Below are positions 43,091 through 52,469 of a DNA stretch of 64,000 nt, in pieces. The position numbers and the translations under genes were made by a program. Location: positions 62,001-126,000 of the forward strand of contig NZ_JADLQL010000008.1 of assembly GCF_015477805.1 (NCBI RefSeq). Reading direction: 5' to 3'. Every line of letters starts with the position of its first letter. Position 1 is the stretch's first letter. The DNA comes from Nocardia flavorosea (GTDB lineage Bacteria; Actinomycetota; Actinomycetes; Mycobacteriales; Mycobacteriaceae). Below the pieces are notes generated by a model. That model ran no database searches and was not told where the DNA came from. It worked only from the letters and a program-made list of their open reading frames with translations.

Positions 43091-44436
43091 CGAACACCGA
43101 ACCTCGCGTCGGGTCCAGTGACCTCCACCCCTCCGGACCGCTGCCGGTGACAGCAGCGAAGAAGTCGAACTCGGTAGCCCGCCGCGCCGCCATCGCCGGC
43201 GGCGTCGGCACCCTCATCGAGTACTACGACTTCGCGGTCTACGGCTTCCTCGCCGTCACCATCGCACCCCTGTTCTTCCCCTCCGACAATTCCGCGGTGT
43301 CGATCCTGTCGACCCTCGCCGTCTTCGGTGTCGCCTACGTCGCCCGCCCCCTCGGCGGTATCTTCTTCGGCCGCCTCGGCGACCGCCGCGGCCGCCGCCA
43401 CGCCCTCGTCATCACCGTCGTCACCATGGGCGTGGCCTGCGGCATCCTCGGCCTGCTCCCCACCCATTCGGCCGTCGGCGTCCTCGCCCCCATCCTTTTG
43501 GTGCTCGTCCGTCTCGCCCAGGGCTTTTCGGCCGGCGGCGAAGTCGGCGGCGCGGCGACCTATATCGCCGAATCGGCCCCGCCCAAGCGTCGCGGCTTCT
43601 TCGGCTCCTTCACCCCGGTCGGTTCGACCCTCGGTTTCGCCGTGGCAGCTGCCGTCGTCGGCCTGGTATCCCTCGCGACCACGGACGAGCAGATGGAATC
43701 GTGGGGCTGGCGTATCCCGTTCCTGCTCGCCCTCCCCCTCGCCTACGTCTGCCTGCGTGTCCGGATGAAGCTCGAGGACACCCCCGAATTCGAGGAGATG
43801 GCCGAGAAGCAGCAGGTCACCAAGAGCCCGCTGATCGACACCGTCACCAGGAACCCGTGGTCCGTCGCCCGCGTCGTCGGCGTCGCCATCGCCATGAACG
43901 GCTCCGGCTATATCGGCCTCACCTACTTCAGCGTCTACCTGATCAACGACCTCGGTTTCTCCAAAGACGCCGTCTACTGGACCTCCGCCATAGCCATCGC
44001 CCTGGCCTGCGCCACCTTCCCGCTCAGCGGTATGGCCACCGACAGGTGGGGCCGCAAACCGGTCCTCATCGGTGGCTACCTCGCCTACGTCGTGATCGCC
44101 CTGCCCGCCTTCATGATCATGGGCGCCACCGAGAGCATCCTCGTCATCGGCATCGTCTACTTCCTCTACATGGTGCTCAACGGCGTAGTCCAGGTCCCCG
44201 CCTTCCCGCTGTTCACCGAGCTCTTCCCCCGCACCGTCCGCTACACCGGCGTCTCCCTGGGCTTCAATATCGGCACCATCGCCGCCGGCGGCACCGCCCC
44301 CTACGTCGCCGCCCAGCTCGTCGAATCGACCGGTAACGCGATGTCGCCCGCCTACTGGGTGATGGGCGTCTGCGCCATCGGCCTCCTCACCGTCGCCACC
44401 ATCCGCGAAACCAGCCGCAAGGAACTCCCTGCATGA
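43087..44436 (+). CDS. MHS-family proton symporter for organic acids
   Basis: A 449-residue major facilitator of the metabolite:H+ symporter group (ShiA, KgtP, ProP relatives) with 12 helices. The diagnostic N-terminal stretch is GTLIEYYDFAVYGFLA. The loop GRLGDRRGRRHAL, the motif LVLVRLAQGFSAGGEVGGAATYIAES and the PKRRGFFGSF loop follow. Position between the hydratase genes and the acyl-CoA ligase gene, with 4-nt overlaps both ways, implies it imports the operon's starting carboxylic or dicarboxylic acid. Confidence 0.9.
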   Translation: MTNTEPRVGSSDLHPSGPLPVTAAKKSNSVARRAAIAGGVGTLIEYYDFAVYGFLAVTIAPLFFPSDNSAVSILSTLAVFGVAYVARPLGGIFFGRLGDRRGRRHALVITVVTMGVACGILGLLPTHSAVGVLAPILLVLVRLAQGFSAGGEVGGAATYIAESAPPKRRGFFGSFTPVGSTLGFAVAAAVVGLVSLATTDEQMESWGWRIPFLLALPLAYVCLRVRMKLEDTPEFEEMAEKQQVTKSPLIDTVTRNPWSVARVVGVAIAMNGSGYIGLTYFSVYLINDLGFSKDAVYWTSAIAIALACATFPLSGMATDRWGRKPVLIGGYLAYVVIALPAFMIMGATESILVIGIVYFLYMVLNGVVQVPAFPLFTELFPRTVRYTGVSLGFNIGTIAAGGTAPYVAAQLVESTGNAMSPAYWVMGVCAIGLLTVATIRETSRKELPA

Positions 44437-46118
44437 CCACCGGTAACACCGGGAACGCCCCGTCCGCCGCATTTGATGAGGGTGCGGCGGGCGGGGCGTC
44501 CCGCCCTCGAGAAGAGCTCGGCACCCTCGTGGCGGCCTGGCACGACCGGGTCCGGCACGAACCCGACGCCCCCGCCCTCGTCTACTTCGACACCACCCTC
44601 ACCGTCCGCGAGGCCGACGACCTCGCCACCGCCCTCGCGGCCGCCTTCGCCGACCGCGGCGTGGGCCACGGTGAACGGGTGGGCATCCACCTCCAGAACA
44701 TCCCGCAATACGCGCTCGTGCTGCTCGCCCTCTGGAAACTCGGCGCGATCGCCCTCCTGCTCAACCCGATGTATCGCGGCCGCGAACTCCGCGAACTGGT
44801 CACCGATGCCGAACCGGTCGGGGTCATCACCACCGACCGCGATGTGCGGCAGGTCCGGGAGGACGTCGAGGGCACCACAGTCGGCTGGGTACTCGGCACC
44901 GCGGAGTCGGACCTCCAGTCCCGCAACGACCCCCGCGTCTTCAAACCCGAAACCGCGGCTGCCGACGAGTGTTCCGCAGACCTACTCACTTTGGCCCACG
45001 AGTACGCCGGCCGGAAACTCCCGACGATCCAGGTACACGGCGACGACCTCGCTTTCCTCGCCTACACCTCCGGCACCACCGGCCCACCCAAGGGCGCCAT
45101 GAACTCGCACACCAACGTCCGCGCGGTAACCACCAGCTTCGCCGAACTCGCCGGCATCACCCCCGGCGACGTCGTCTACGCCCTGGCCCCGCTGTTCCAC
45201 ATCACCGGAGCGGTCGTCATCGGCGCCCTCGCCCTCACCGAACGCACCTCCCTGGTCTTCACCGGCCGCTTCACCACCGACGTAGCCGTCGACGCCCTCC
45301 GCGAACACGGCGTCACCTACACCATCGGCTCCATCACCGCCTTCAACGCGATGATGAACTCGGAATACGCCACAGCCGAACACTTCTCCACCATCAAAAC
45401 GCTGTACAGCGGGGGTGCGCCGGTCCCACCGAGCACGGTCGCCCGATTCCAGGAACGCTTCGGCCACTACATCCACAACGCCTACGGCATGACCGAAACC
45501 TCCTCGGCAGTCACCGCAGTGCCGCCTGGAGCAAGCGCCCCGGTCGACCCGAATAGCGGCACCCTGTCCATCGGGCTACCGCTCCCTGGCGTGAACGTCG
45601 AGGTGGTCGACGCCGAAGGCCACCCCCTCCCGCCCGGCAGCCAAGGCGAACTCGTCGTCACCGGCCCCCAGGTCATCCGCGGATACTGGCGCAAACCAGA
45701 AGAATCCGAAGCCGCCCTACCCGAAGGCCGCCTCCGAACCGGTGACAGCGCGATCGTCGACCAACAGGGCTGGGTGTACCTGGTCGACCGGATCAAAGAC
45801 CAGATCAACGTGTCCGGGTACAAGGTATGGCCGCGCGAGGTCGAGGATGTTCTCTACGAACACCCGGCCGTACTCGAAGCTGCTGTCGTGGGCGTTGCTG
45901 ACGAATACCGAGGCGAGTCGGTAGCCGCCTATGTCTCTCTGAAAGACGGCCACACCGCCGACGCCGACGCGCTGATCGCGTTCGCCCGGGAACGCCTCGC
46001 GCCCTACAAACGGCCCAGGTCCGTGGGAATACTCGCCGACCTACCCAAAACACAAACCGGCAAGATCCGCCGACGAGCGCTGCGCGAGAACCTGCAGGAC
46101 ATTCGGACAACGCAATAA
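44433..46118 (+). CDS. Acyl-CoA synthetase (AMP-binding, ANL superfamily)
   Basis: A 561-residue acyl-adenylate ligase. The P-loop-like motif is AYTSGTTGPPKGAM, followed by YGMTETSSA, the hinge/aspartate segment GDSAIVDQQGWVYLVDR, IKDQINVSGYKVWPREVE and the C-terminal lysine in KTQTGKIRRRAL. These match fatty- or short-chain acyl-CoA ligases rather than nonribosomal adenylation domains. As the last gene of the operon it could activate a product such as propionate or acetate, or the imported acid itself. It ends 7 bp from a convergent ATPase gene. Confidence 0.88.
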   Translation: MTTGNTGNAPSAAFDEGAAGGASRPREELGTLVAAWHDRVRHEPDAPALVYFDTTLTVREADDLATALAAAFADRGVGHGERVGIHLQNIPQYALVLLALWKLGAIALLLNPMYRGRELRELVTDAEPVGVITTDRDVRQVREDVEGTTVGWVLGTAESDLQSRNDPRVFKPETAAADECSADLLTLAHEYAGRKLPTIQVHGDDLAFLAYTSGTTGPPKGAMNSHTNVRAVTTSFAELAGITPGDVVYALAPLFHITGAVVIGALALTERTSLVFTGRFTTDVAVDALREHGVTYTIGSITAFNAMMNSEYATAEHFSTIKTLYSGGAPVPPSTVARFQERFGHYIHNAYGMTETSSAVTAVPPGASAPVDPNSGTLSIGLPLPGVNVEVVDAEGHPLPPGSQGELVVTGPQVIRGYWRKPEESEAALPEGRLRTGDSAIVDQQGWVYLVDRIKDQINVSGYKVWPREVEDVLYEHPAVLEAAVVGVADEYRGESVAAYVSLKDGHTADADALIAFARERLAPYKRPRSVGILADLPKTQTGKIRRRALRENLQDIRTTQ

Positions 46119-46125
46119 AATGCTG

Positions 46126-47598
46126 TCAGTCGCCCCGATACAGCCGCTCGAGGCCGATCAATTCCACATCGTCGCGGGAATCCGCCACGGCGCGCAGTTC
46201 GGGGGTGAAGTCGTATCCGGTGAAGAGCAGCAGTTTGGTCTGCCGCGACGCGCGGGGATCGCGCTGAACCAGCAGATCCCGAATCCGGTCGAGCCGGTTG
46301 ACCTGTTTCTCCCCGACGACCGCATGGTTCTTCGCCTCACCGATCGCGAGGATCCGTTCCGCACCACCGGCGTCCCGCCCGAACACTACGACGTCCAACT
46401 GATGGCCGGTCTTACCCGCGGGGTCGGGCAGAACTCCGGAAAGCACATGCGTGCGCCTGCCTCCCACGGTGCCTGGGGCTGCGTACCACCGGCACCACGC
46501 ACGCGACAACTGCTCGAAATGCGGACCGAGTACTTGACTTGTGAAGGTGGGCCCCGAGCGTTCCCATACCTCAGTGGCGTGCCCCGGGCGTTCGAGGTCG
46601 CTCCATTCCGAGCGCATGATCGCGTAATAGAACGTCAGCAGCGGCTCGGTGATCCGGTAAGTGGACCGGCGGGCGTGGAAAGCGTCCTGTTCACGGGCGA
46701 CCATGCCGACATCTTCCAGGACGGTAAGCGGGTGCCCGAGGTCGGTGGACTTGCGGCCGAGGAAGCTCGCAATCCCGCCCCGGGTGTTGTTGCCCTCGGC
46801 AATCGCCGCGAGAACACCGTGATAGAGCGCGCTTTCCCGGAGTTCGGGCTCTTCCGCCAGCAGGAACCGCGCTTCCCGGAACAGCGGCCTCGACGAGTTG
46901 AGCACATTGCGAACCACCCACGGTCCGAAATCCTCGCGGTCGGCGGGTGTGTCACCGAGCGTATATTCGCGCCGGTACGCCGGCGTACCCCCCACCACGG
47001 CGTTCACCAGGAACGCCAGCGACAGGTCGCCGATCTCCCAGAACTCCCGCGCCAGCCGGTAGTCGAGGGTCGGCACGACAAGCTCCAGGCTTGCGCGTCC
47101 CCGCAACGGGGCGCTACCGACGAGCAGTTTGCTCATGAACGACTGGGCCGAACCGCACAGCAACAGGCGGATGGCACCGGCGTGGCGCCGACCGGCCGGA
47201 TCGAATGCGCGTTGGATCAACGACGGCAGCTCGGGTGACGCCTTGGCCAGGTAGGGAAACTCGTCGAGGACCACTGTCAGGGGCCGGTCACCAGCGCCCA
47301 GGGTCATGATTGTCTCGATTGCCTCCGGCCACCCGGCGAACCGGCGCGGCACCGGCTCGCCGAGATACCGCGCCAGAGCGCTACCGAGCTGGTGCAGCGA
47401 CTCGGGTTCGGTCGCCTCGGTGGCCGCGAAGTAGAACCCGCCGGTTGCCTCGCATACCGCGTCGAGGAGGAAGGTCTTTCCTTGCCGGCGATGCCCCGAA
47501 ACGATACCCAGCGCCGGCTGCGGCCCAGGGTAGGTGGCAAATCGGGTTAGCTCCGACCACTCGTGCTCGCGATCGAACATGGTCTCGGGCTTTAACAT
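46126..47598 (-). CDS. AAA ATPase (ATPase_2/DUF234 type) with PD-(D/E)XK-like tail
   Basis: A 490-residue protein of the ATP-binding/DUF234 family known mainly from archaea. Walker A is GHRRQGKT (35-42) and Walker B is VVLDEFP (D112, E113). A CGSAQSFM sensor-like segment follows, then a winged-helix region around GRKSTDLGHPLTVLEDVGMV. The C-terminal domain shows an Asp strand LDVVVFG and GEAKNH with E-x-K, fitting a PD-(D/E)XK nuclease core. The function of the family is unclear; some members sit in defence or mobile regions, as here. The promoter region is unusually AT-rich and palindromic. Confidence 0.8.
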   Translation of the reverse strand: MLKPETMFDREHEWSELTRFATYPGPQPALGIVSGHRRQGKTFLLDAVCEATGGFYFAATEATEPESLHQLGSALARYLGEPVPRRFAGWPEAIETIMTLGAGDRPLTVVLDEFPYLAKASPELPSLIQRAFDPAGRRHAGAIRLLLCGSAQSFMSKLLVGSAPLRGRASLELVVPTLDYRLAREFWEIGDLSLAFLVNAVVGGTPAYRREYTLGDTPADREDFGPWVVRNVLNSSRPLFREARFLLAEEPELRESALYHGVLAAIAEGNNTRGGIASFLGRKSTDLGHPLTVLEDVGMVAREQDAFHARRSTYRITEPLLTFYYAIMRSEWSDLERPGHATEVWERSGPTFTSQVLGPHFEQLSRAWCRWYAAPGTVGGRRTHVLSGVLPDPAGKTGHQLDVVVFGRDAGGAERILAIGEAKNHAVVGEKQVNRLDRIRDLLVQRDPRASRQTKLLLFTGYDFTPELRAVADSRDDVELIGLERLYRGD

Positions 47599-47603
47599 GA
47601 GAT

Positions 47604-47642
47604 CTATTATAACTCGATCTATTATAGGTGGAGTTATAATAG
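47604..47642 (-). promoter_or_regulatory. AT-rich palindromic promoter/operator of the AAA ATPase gene
   Basis: CTATTATAACTC (47604-47615) and GAGTTATAATAG (47631-47642) are a perfect 12-bp inverted repeat, and CTATTATAG (47619-47627) is a further palindrome in the spacer. On the minus strand TATAATAGATC occurs twice with a 15-nt period, and the second TATAAT ends 7 nt before the ATPase ATG, implying a leaderless transcript. In this GC-rich context the 40-bp AT-rich block is conspicuous. Symmetry is seen, regulation inferred. Confidence 0.7.
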
Positions 47643-47976
47643 TCCGGACTGTCGTGGATCAGCTCGCGTCGCTGCAGCAGGATCTCACCCGATTCACACC
47701 ACCTGCTGATTGTCTCGGCGGCGCCGGGATCGAATCTGCTTCTCCACTGCGGCCCGCACCTCGTCGATCAGCACTGTGGGGCGTTCGGCGTTGCACTTTC
47801 CCCCGGCCGCAGCATCGCACACTGCAGCAATCGCGGCCTGAACTGAACTGTGGGTAGCCGCGAGACCTTCCACGAAGCGATCCGCGATCTGAAACGATTC
47901 CTCGACGAACCCCAGACCACCGGTCGATCAAAATTCACATAGGTGAGTCGGCTCGCCGGCACCGAAACCGCGGGCT
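47643..47976. other. Gap with a possible decayed small ORF
   Basis: No intact gene is recognised in these 334 bp. On the minus strand one frame (about 47901 to 47690) reads like a helical protein, with FVEESFQIADRF and LIDEVRAAVEKQIRSRRRR, but it has a stop just upstream and no normal start codon. A GTG-initiated frame from about 47980 (VNFDRPVV) could join it by a one-base shift at a GGGG run. This might be a broken antitoxin-size gene; evidence is weak. Confidence 0.25.
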
Positions 47977-48912
47977 TCACCGAGCCGGCTGTACACGATT
48001 TGTCAGCTCCGCGGGATCCACCGCCTGGACGAATGCCTCGATCCGATCGCCGGACACCGGGAGGTAGGAGCGATATTCGGCGACAGCCAGCACGTATGTC
48101 CAGGCGTAGAGCCTGTTTTCATCGAGCATGGGATGCGCGCAAAGCTCGCTCAGCCGCTCCGGAATCGACTCCGGCCCGTCTTGGATCGCAACCCATAAGC
48201 CCGCCTCGGCATTGATATCCCCGACCGCGCCGAGTGGATCGATCGTGTACCACCTACCCGGGCCTTGCAGGATGTTCTTCGCCTGCAGGTCCGCATGGAG
48301 CACATGACGCTCAGTAGTAGTGCTGATCAGTACCTCCAGCAGCTTCTCTACCTTTGCAAGACGAGTTGCAGCACCGAAACGTTCCATGGCGTCGGCATAG
48401 CGCTCGTCCGCGAAACGCTCGCGCGCCCAACCGATCCGCATCCACGCTATATCGGCTAGGTCCTTGAGCTTCGGCGGTTCGGGCAACCCGGGAGCGTTGA
48501 GCCTACTCAGCAGCTCACCGAACTGTGCCGAATCACCGGCGCCGTGCACGGGCCAGGCAATCTCACCCGGCACGATGCGAGACATCAGGAAGACGCCCGA
48601 ATCTTGGTCGAAGTGCAGAATTTCCGGTGTCGCACCCGAAGCCGACCAGCGATCGAGCATCGCCGTCTCGGTGGCCCCGGATTCCTGGTCCACGGGAATT
48701 TTCAGTACCGTAGCCGTTCCGTCTTCGGTGCTCGAATACACGCAGCACGACATGGCCCCGCTATCGGCGATACTCTCCAACCGCAGACCCCATCGGTCGG
48801 CATAGCTCGCGATCCGTTCGGGCAACGCGTCGAGCCACACCCGGCCGTCGTCTTCACCCCGGAGAAAGATGATCGCCCTTTCGAGCCGTTCGGGAACGAG
48901 AGGCACTGTCAT
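47977..48912 (-). CDS. APH(6)/hydroxyurea-kinase-like phosphotransferase
   Basis: A 311-residue kinase of the aminoglycoside phosphotransferase fold. K71 in VLKIPVD, the catalytic loop HADLQAKN (H206, D208, N213) and metal-binding D225 in the IDPLG motif match the StrB-like APH(6) and hydroxyurea kinase group. It may inactivate an antibiotic or phosphorylate a small metabolite. Its ATG overlaps the stop of the aminotransferase gene by 4 nt, third in a coupled operon with a STAND ATPase. That pairing is unusual for a plain resistance gene, so a biosynthetic or signalling role is also possible. Confidence 0.83.
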   Translation of the reverse strand: MTVPLVPERLERAIIFLRGEDDGRVWLDALPERIASYADRWGLRLESIADSGAMSCCVYSSTEDGTATVLKIPVDQESGATETAMLDRWSASGATPEILHFDQDSGVFLMSRIVPGEIAWPVHGAGDSAQFGELLSRLNAPGLPEPPKLKDLADIAWMRIGWARERFADERYADAMERFGAATRLAKVEKLLEVLISTTTERHVLHADLQAKNILQGPGRWYTIDPLGAVGDINAEAGLWVAIQDGPESIPERLSELCAHPMLDENRLYAWTYVLAVAEYRSYLPVSGDRIEAFVQAVDPAELTNRVQPAR

Positions 48913-50039
48913 CGTGGGAGAGCCTCCTTGATGCGGCCGGCGAGGGCTTCGAGGTCGTGCTGGTCATTGTAGATGTGGGTCGCGAACCGAAGCAGGCATT
49001 CCCCCTGCGGGCCAGGACCAACCCAAGCACGAATGCCGGCTTCTCTCAGGACGGCCTTGATCTCGGCCACGGTAACGCCGCTCAGAACGAATGCGCGCAT
49101 TCGCGGCGCGGAAAGTTCGGTGGAAGCGGTGGGCTGGGCTCCTATTTCTGTCAGCAGCTCCGACCCCAGATCGGCCAGGCGTCCACACTCGGCGAGCAGA
49201 CCGGCGTCCTGCCATTGCTCCCACTGGTCGATCGCCGAGGTGGCGGTCAGTCGGGGCACCGGGTCGAAGGTGCCTGGCCAGGAGAAGCGTTCGACCAGAT
49301 CGGGCGAGTCCCAGGTAAGCGACACCTCGGCTGGCCGGATACGGTCGACGAGATCTCCGGTGAGCCAGAGCAGCCCGACCGGGCGGAGGGTGGGCAGCCA
49401 TTTGTGCAGTGTGCCGAACATGGCGGCGGCACCCCAGGCATCGGGCGCGACCGGGATATGCCCCGGAGCATGTGCCGCATCGAGGATCAACTGGCCCCCA
49501 CGCTCACGCACCCACCGGGCAATGTCCTCGATCGGGAGTCGTAGGGCAGCCGAAGACGAGATGACGCTCAGCTGCATATAGGTCACGGAGCCGGGGACTG
49601 CAGAATTCAGAGCCGTGAGCAACTGATCCGAGCTCTGGAGCGGGAGCGGCACCGGCACCTCGACCAGATGCGCCGAGGCGCGCTGGCAGGCGGTTGCCCA
49701 GGCTCTGATGATCGACGAGTACTCGGCGTCGAGGATCACAACGGTGTCACCCGCGGCGAGGGGAAGCGAGCCGATCAGTGCGGCGGCGCCGGAGGTAGCG
49801 TTCGTACAAAAGGTAGTTCGACTCGCATCGAGGCCGAGCATCTCCGCTGTGCGGAATGTTCGGGAGCGCAACCCGTCTGTGAGCTCACTGCCGAGATGGA
49901 TTGTCGGATCGGATTCTATTCTGTAGCGCTCGGATTCGGCCGCATTCAGCACGTGACGGGAGGTCAGGCCGTACGACGGGTGGTTCAGCTGAACCAATCC
50001 AGCTTCGAGCGCAAAGTCGACGTAGGCGAACCTTTTCAC
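48909..50039 (-). CDS. Class V PLP-dependent enzyme (isopenicillin N epimerase/cysteine desulfurase-like)
   Basis: A 376-residue fold type I PLP enzyme. The cofactor aspartate is D187 in LILDAAHAPG and the Schiff-base lysine is K213 in FGTLHKWLPTLRPVG. The T-N-A-T-S segment near 79-83 binds phosphate. The H-K-W-L context is typical of CefD-like epimerases rather than of desulfurases, and no catalytic cysteine loop is evident. It overlaps both neighbours by 4 nt, in the middle of the STAND ATPase-kinase operon. The substrate is probably an amino acid or amino-acid-derived compound. Confidence 0.83.
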   Translation of the reverse strand: MKRFAYVDFALEAGLVQLNHPSYGLTSRHVLNAAESERYRIESDPTIHLGSELTDGLRSRTFRTAEMLGLDASRTTFCTNATSGAAALIGSLPLAAGDTVVILDAEYSSIIRAWATACQRASAHLVEVPVPLPLQSSDQLLTALNSAVPGSVTYMQLSVISSSAALRLPIEDIARWVRERGGQLILDAAHAPGHIPVAPDAWGAAAMFGTLHKWLPTLRPVGLLWLTGDLVDRIRPAEVSLTWDSPDLVERFSWPGTFDPVPRLTATSAIDQWEQWQDAGLLAECGRLADLGSELLTEIGAQPTASTELSAPRMRAFVLSGVTVAEIKAVLREAGIRAWVGPGPQGECLLRFATHIYNDQHDLEALAGRIKEALPR

Positions 50040-52441
50040 GATCCGGCACCGTTGCCGAGTATCGAACGCAGATGCGGCAGACTCGGCACGTCGAAACGGA
50101 AGATCGCATCCGCAGCCAGCGCGTCATCGGGCGGCACGCCGAGGCCGGCGATCGAGAATTCGACTGGGTTCCATCCCGGCGCACGCAGGTCGATCGCGTC
50201 CAGAACCTCCACGAGCCGCTCACCACGCTCAGTGGCGATGACGGCATCTCGGGAGACCCGGCGCAGCTGAGCCAGTAGTATCTCGCTCGCCATCCGCCCG
50301 TGGAGATTCTCCACCTCATGGATTTGGCAGGCCAGAGTTGCCGCCGCTCGCGGAAGCGCCGGCGGGAGACTGATATCGAGGTACCGCGCGAACGCTTCCG
50401 CCGCTTCGGGGTACCGCCGCTGTAAGCCCAGCACGCGACTCGAGTCGCGCAGATGGGGCGGATTCTCGCTCGCGACACCGGAGGTTCGTGACATCCGGCC
50501 CAGCTCCTCGAGCAATTGCCAGGACCGATCGAGTTCCAGGCAGGCCATCGTTTTCTTGCTCAGCCAGTGCAGTGCCTCGTAACCGGCGTAGGGATGGCCG
50601 GTAGAGCTCGCGACGTCGATCGACCGCCCAAGCCAATGCTCGGCGTCGGCCGGCTCATATGCGGCAAGATGCGCGAGGCCGCGATGCCCGTGCGCGCGAG
50701 ACCGGATATCGGGACGATTACTCATCGCGGCGACGGAGTCACATAGTTCGATACAGCGCCTGGCGTCCAGGCTCGGTCCGCACAAGGCGATCTCTGCTTT
50801 GAGCATCAGCGCTTCAGCGTGGATTTCGCCGGGCCCGGAATGCTCGGCGAGCAACTCGTCGAGCGCCCGGTCGACCTCGCCCCAACGGCAGGTCATGCGA
50901 AGGTTCCGAGCCCAGAGCAGCCGGACATCCGCTTCCCGCCCGGGATCGACCGTCTCGTCGACCGTGCATGTCAATGCTTCCGCGCAGGCCCGAGTGGCCT
51001 CGAGATGATCCCCGCGTGCCGAAAGCGACTCGGCCAGCAGTGACCAGGCATCGAAGGAGGGAGCATGGTCCACTGCTATTTGCGCGAGTTCCCGCGCCTT
51101 CGACACCGCGCCGAGCGCAAACTGTCGGCGCGCGGCCGCCAGCGATAACGCACCAGCCTTCTCGCGATCCCCCGCAGCAACAGCGACCGCCGCCACCCGG
51201 ACCTGCATCTCGTCGTCCCAGTCCGGCTCGGATTCCAGAACCTCCAGGAACCGAATGTGATGGCGACGCCAACGCGGCGAGTTCGACGCTCCCCGTTCCC
51301 GGAGAATTTCCGCAAACAGCGGATGGTGGATCAGGTACCGGTCGTACTTCCCGCGTGGTTCCGCCGGCCGCACCAGACCGTGCTCATCGAACAGCACATG
51401 CAGCCGCTCGTACACATCGTCGACATCCATTCGCGCCAGGACGGCGAGGTAGTCGACTTCGAAGCTGTAGCCGATCAACGCGGCGGTCTCGAGCAGCCGC
51501 TGATCCTCCGGCCGCAGGAACGACAACCGTTCTTCCAGCACCGCGGCGATTTGCCGTGGCGCCACACCGTCACCCTGACCACCGAGCCGCACGAGCGACT
51601 CCGCGAACAGCGGGTTCCCGGCACTCAACCGGACGATCCGCGACACCACTCGCGGCGAAACAGGACTACCGTCCGCCGCCTGCCGGACAAGCTGCTCGGT
51701 ATCAGCACTCGATAACCGCGGCAGGTCCATGACAACCGTTTCGGGCCGGTACCGGCACAACCGGAACACCGCCCGCTGCAGCGGATGAGTCTGATCGGCC
51801 GAAAGAAGCTGATCGGGCCGATAAGCCAGCACCATGACGAGCGGACCCTCCACGCGCAGCGCGATCGTGGTCAACAGGTCGATGGTGGCGGTATCGGCCC
51901 AGTGCAGGTCATCCAGAACCATCAGCACCGGCCCGTCGGCGAGCAACGCCTCGATGAACCGGAGCAGCTGATCGAGCCGGCTGTCGATCTCGGACTGATC
52001 CCGCCCGGACGCCGCATACGTCTGTCCGGTCCGCACCCCCGCGGCGAGCAGCTGCCCTACGACAGGGACGGATTCGATCCAGTCGGGAGCATGCTCACCG
52101 AACGAGGAGGCCAAGCGCTCGAGCCTCGACTTCGGTCCCGATCGATCTGCAGACGAGGTGAGCGAGCGCAAGCATTCGCGGATGGCCTGGAATGAATCGG
52201 AGGCAAGAGAATTCAGCATCGCCTGCCCGTAGCCGGACAACAGGCCGGAGTGCCCGTGCTGCTGCACCGCCCGATGCGCCAAGGTCGCGAGCAAACTGGT
52301 CTTCCCGACACCGGCTTCCCCACGAAGAACGAACACGGTACTCGCCCCGGATTCGACAGCGTGATCGACGCCTTCGAGCAGTTGGGAGAGCTCGTCGATA
52401 CGATCGACCAGCGGTGCGGGTTCCGCGAGACTCGACGACAA
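50036..52441 (-). CDS. STAND-type AAA ATPase (MalT/LuxR-like core without C-terminal HTH)
   Basis: An 801-residue signal-transduction ATPase. The N-terminal P-loop is GEAGVGKTS (41-49) and Walker B is VLMVLDDLHWAD (172-183). A GNPLFAESLVRLGG region and a winged-helix-like segment follow, and residues about 400-790 are helical TPR-like repeats. LAL/MalT regulators normally end in a LuxR HTH, but this one ends RFDVPSLPHLRSILGNG with no HTH, so it probably acts by protein contact. TTG 52441 has GGAGGGG upstream. First gene of the coupled operon with the PLP enzyme and APH-like kinase. Confidence 0.82.
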   Translation of the reverse strand: MSSSLAEPAPLVDRIDELSQLLEGVDHAVESGASTVFVLRGEAGVGKTSLLATLAHRAVQQHGHSGLLSGYGQAMLNSLASDSFQAIRECLRSLTSSADRSGPKSRLERLASSFGEHAPDWIESVPVVGQLLAAGVRTGQTYAASGRDQSEIDSRLDQLLRFIEALLADGPVLMVLDDLHWADTATIDLLTTIALRVEGPLVMVLAYRPDQLLSADQTHPLQRAVFRLCRYRPETVVMDLPRLSSADTEQLVRQAADGSPVSPRVVSRIVRLSAGNPLFAESLVRLGGQGDGVAPRQIAAVLEERLSFLRPEDQRLLETAALIGYSFEVDYLAVLARMDVDDVYERLHVLFDEHGLVRPAEPRGKYDRYLIHHPLFAEILRERGASNSPRWRRHHIRFLEVLESEPDWDDEMQVRVAAVAVAAGDREKAGALSLAAARRQFALGAVSKARELAQIAVDHAPSFDAWSLLAESLSARGDHLEATRACAEALTCTVDETVDPGREADVRLLWARNLRMTCRWGEVDRALDELLAEHSGPGEIHAEALMLKAEIALCGPSLDARRCIELCDSVAAMSNRPDIRSRAHGHRGLAHLAAYEPADAEHWLGRSIDVASSTGHPYAGYEALHWLSKKTMACLELDRSWQLLEELGRMSRTSGVASENPPHLRDSSRVLGLQRRYPEAAEAFARYLDISLPPALPRAAATLACQIHEVENLHGRMASEILLAQLRRVSRDAVIATERGERLVEVLDAIDLRAPGWNPVEFSIAGLGVPPDDALAADAIFRFDVPSLPHLRSILGNGAGS

Positions 52442-52469
52442 TTCCCCTCCAGATCAGCCGAGCGACAGA

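Noticed and set aside
47643..47976. Antitoxin gene upstream of the AAA ATPase
   Set aside because: The best frame lacks a start codon and would need a frameshift; no antitoxin family pattern is recognisable.
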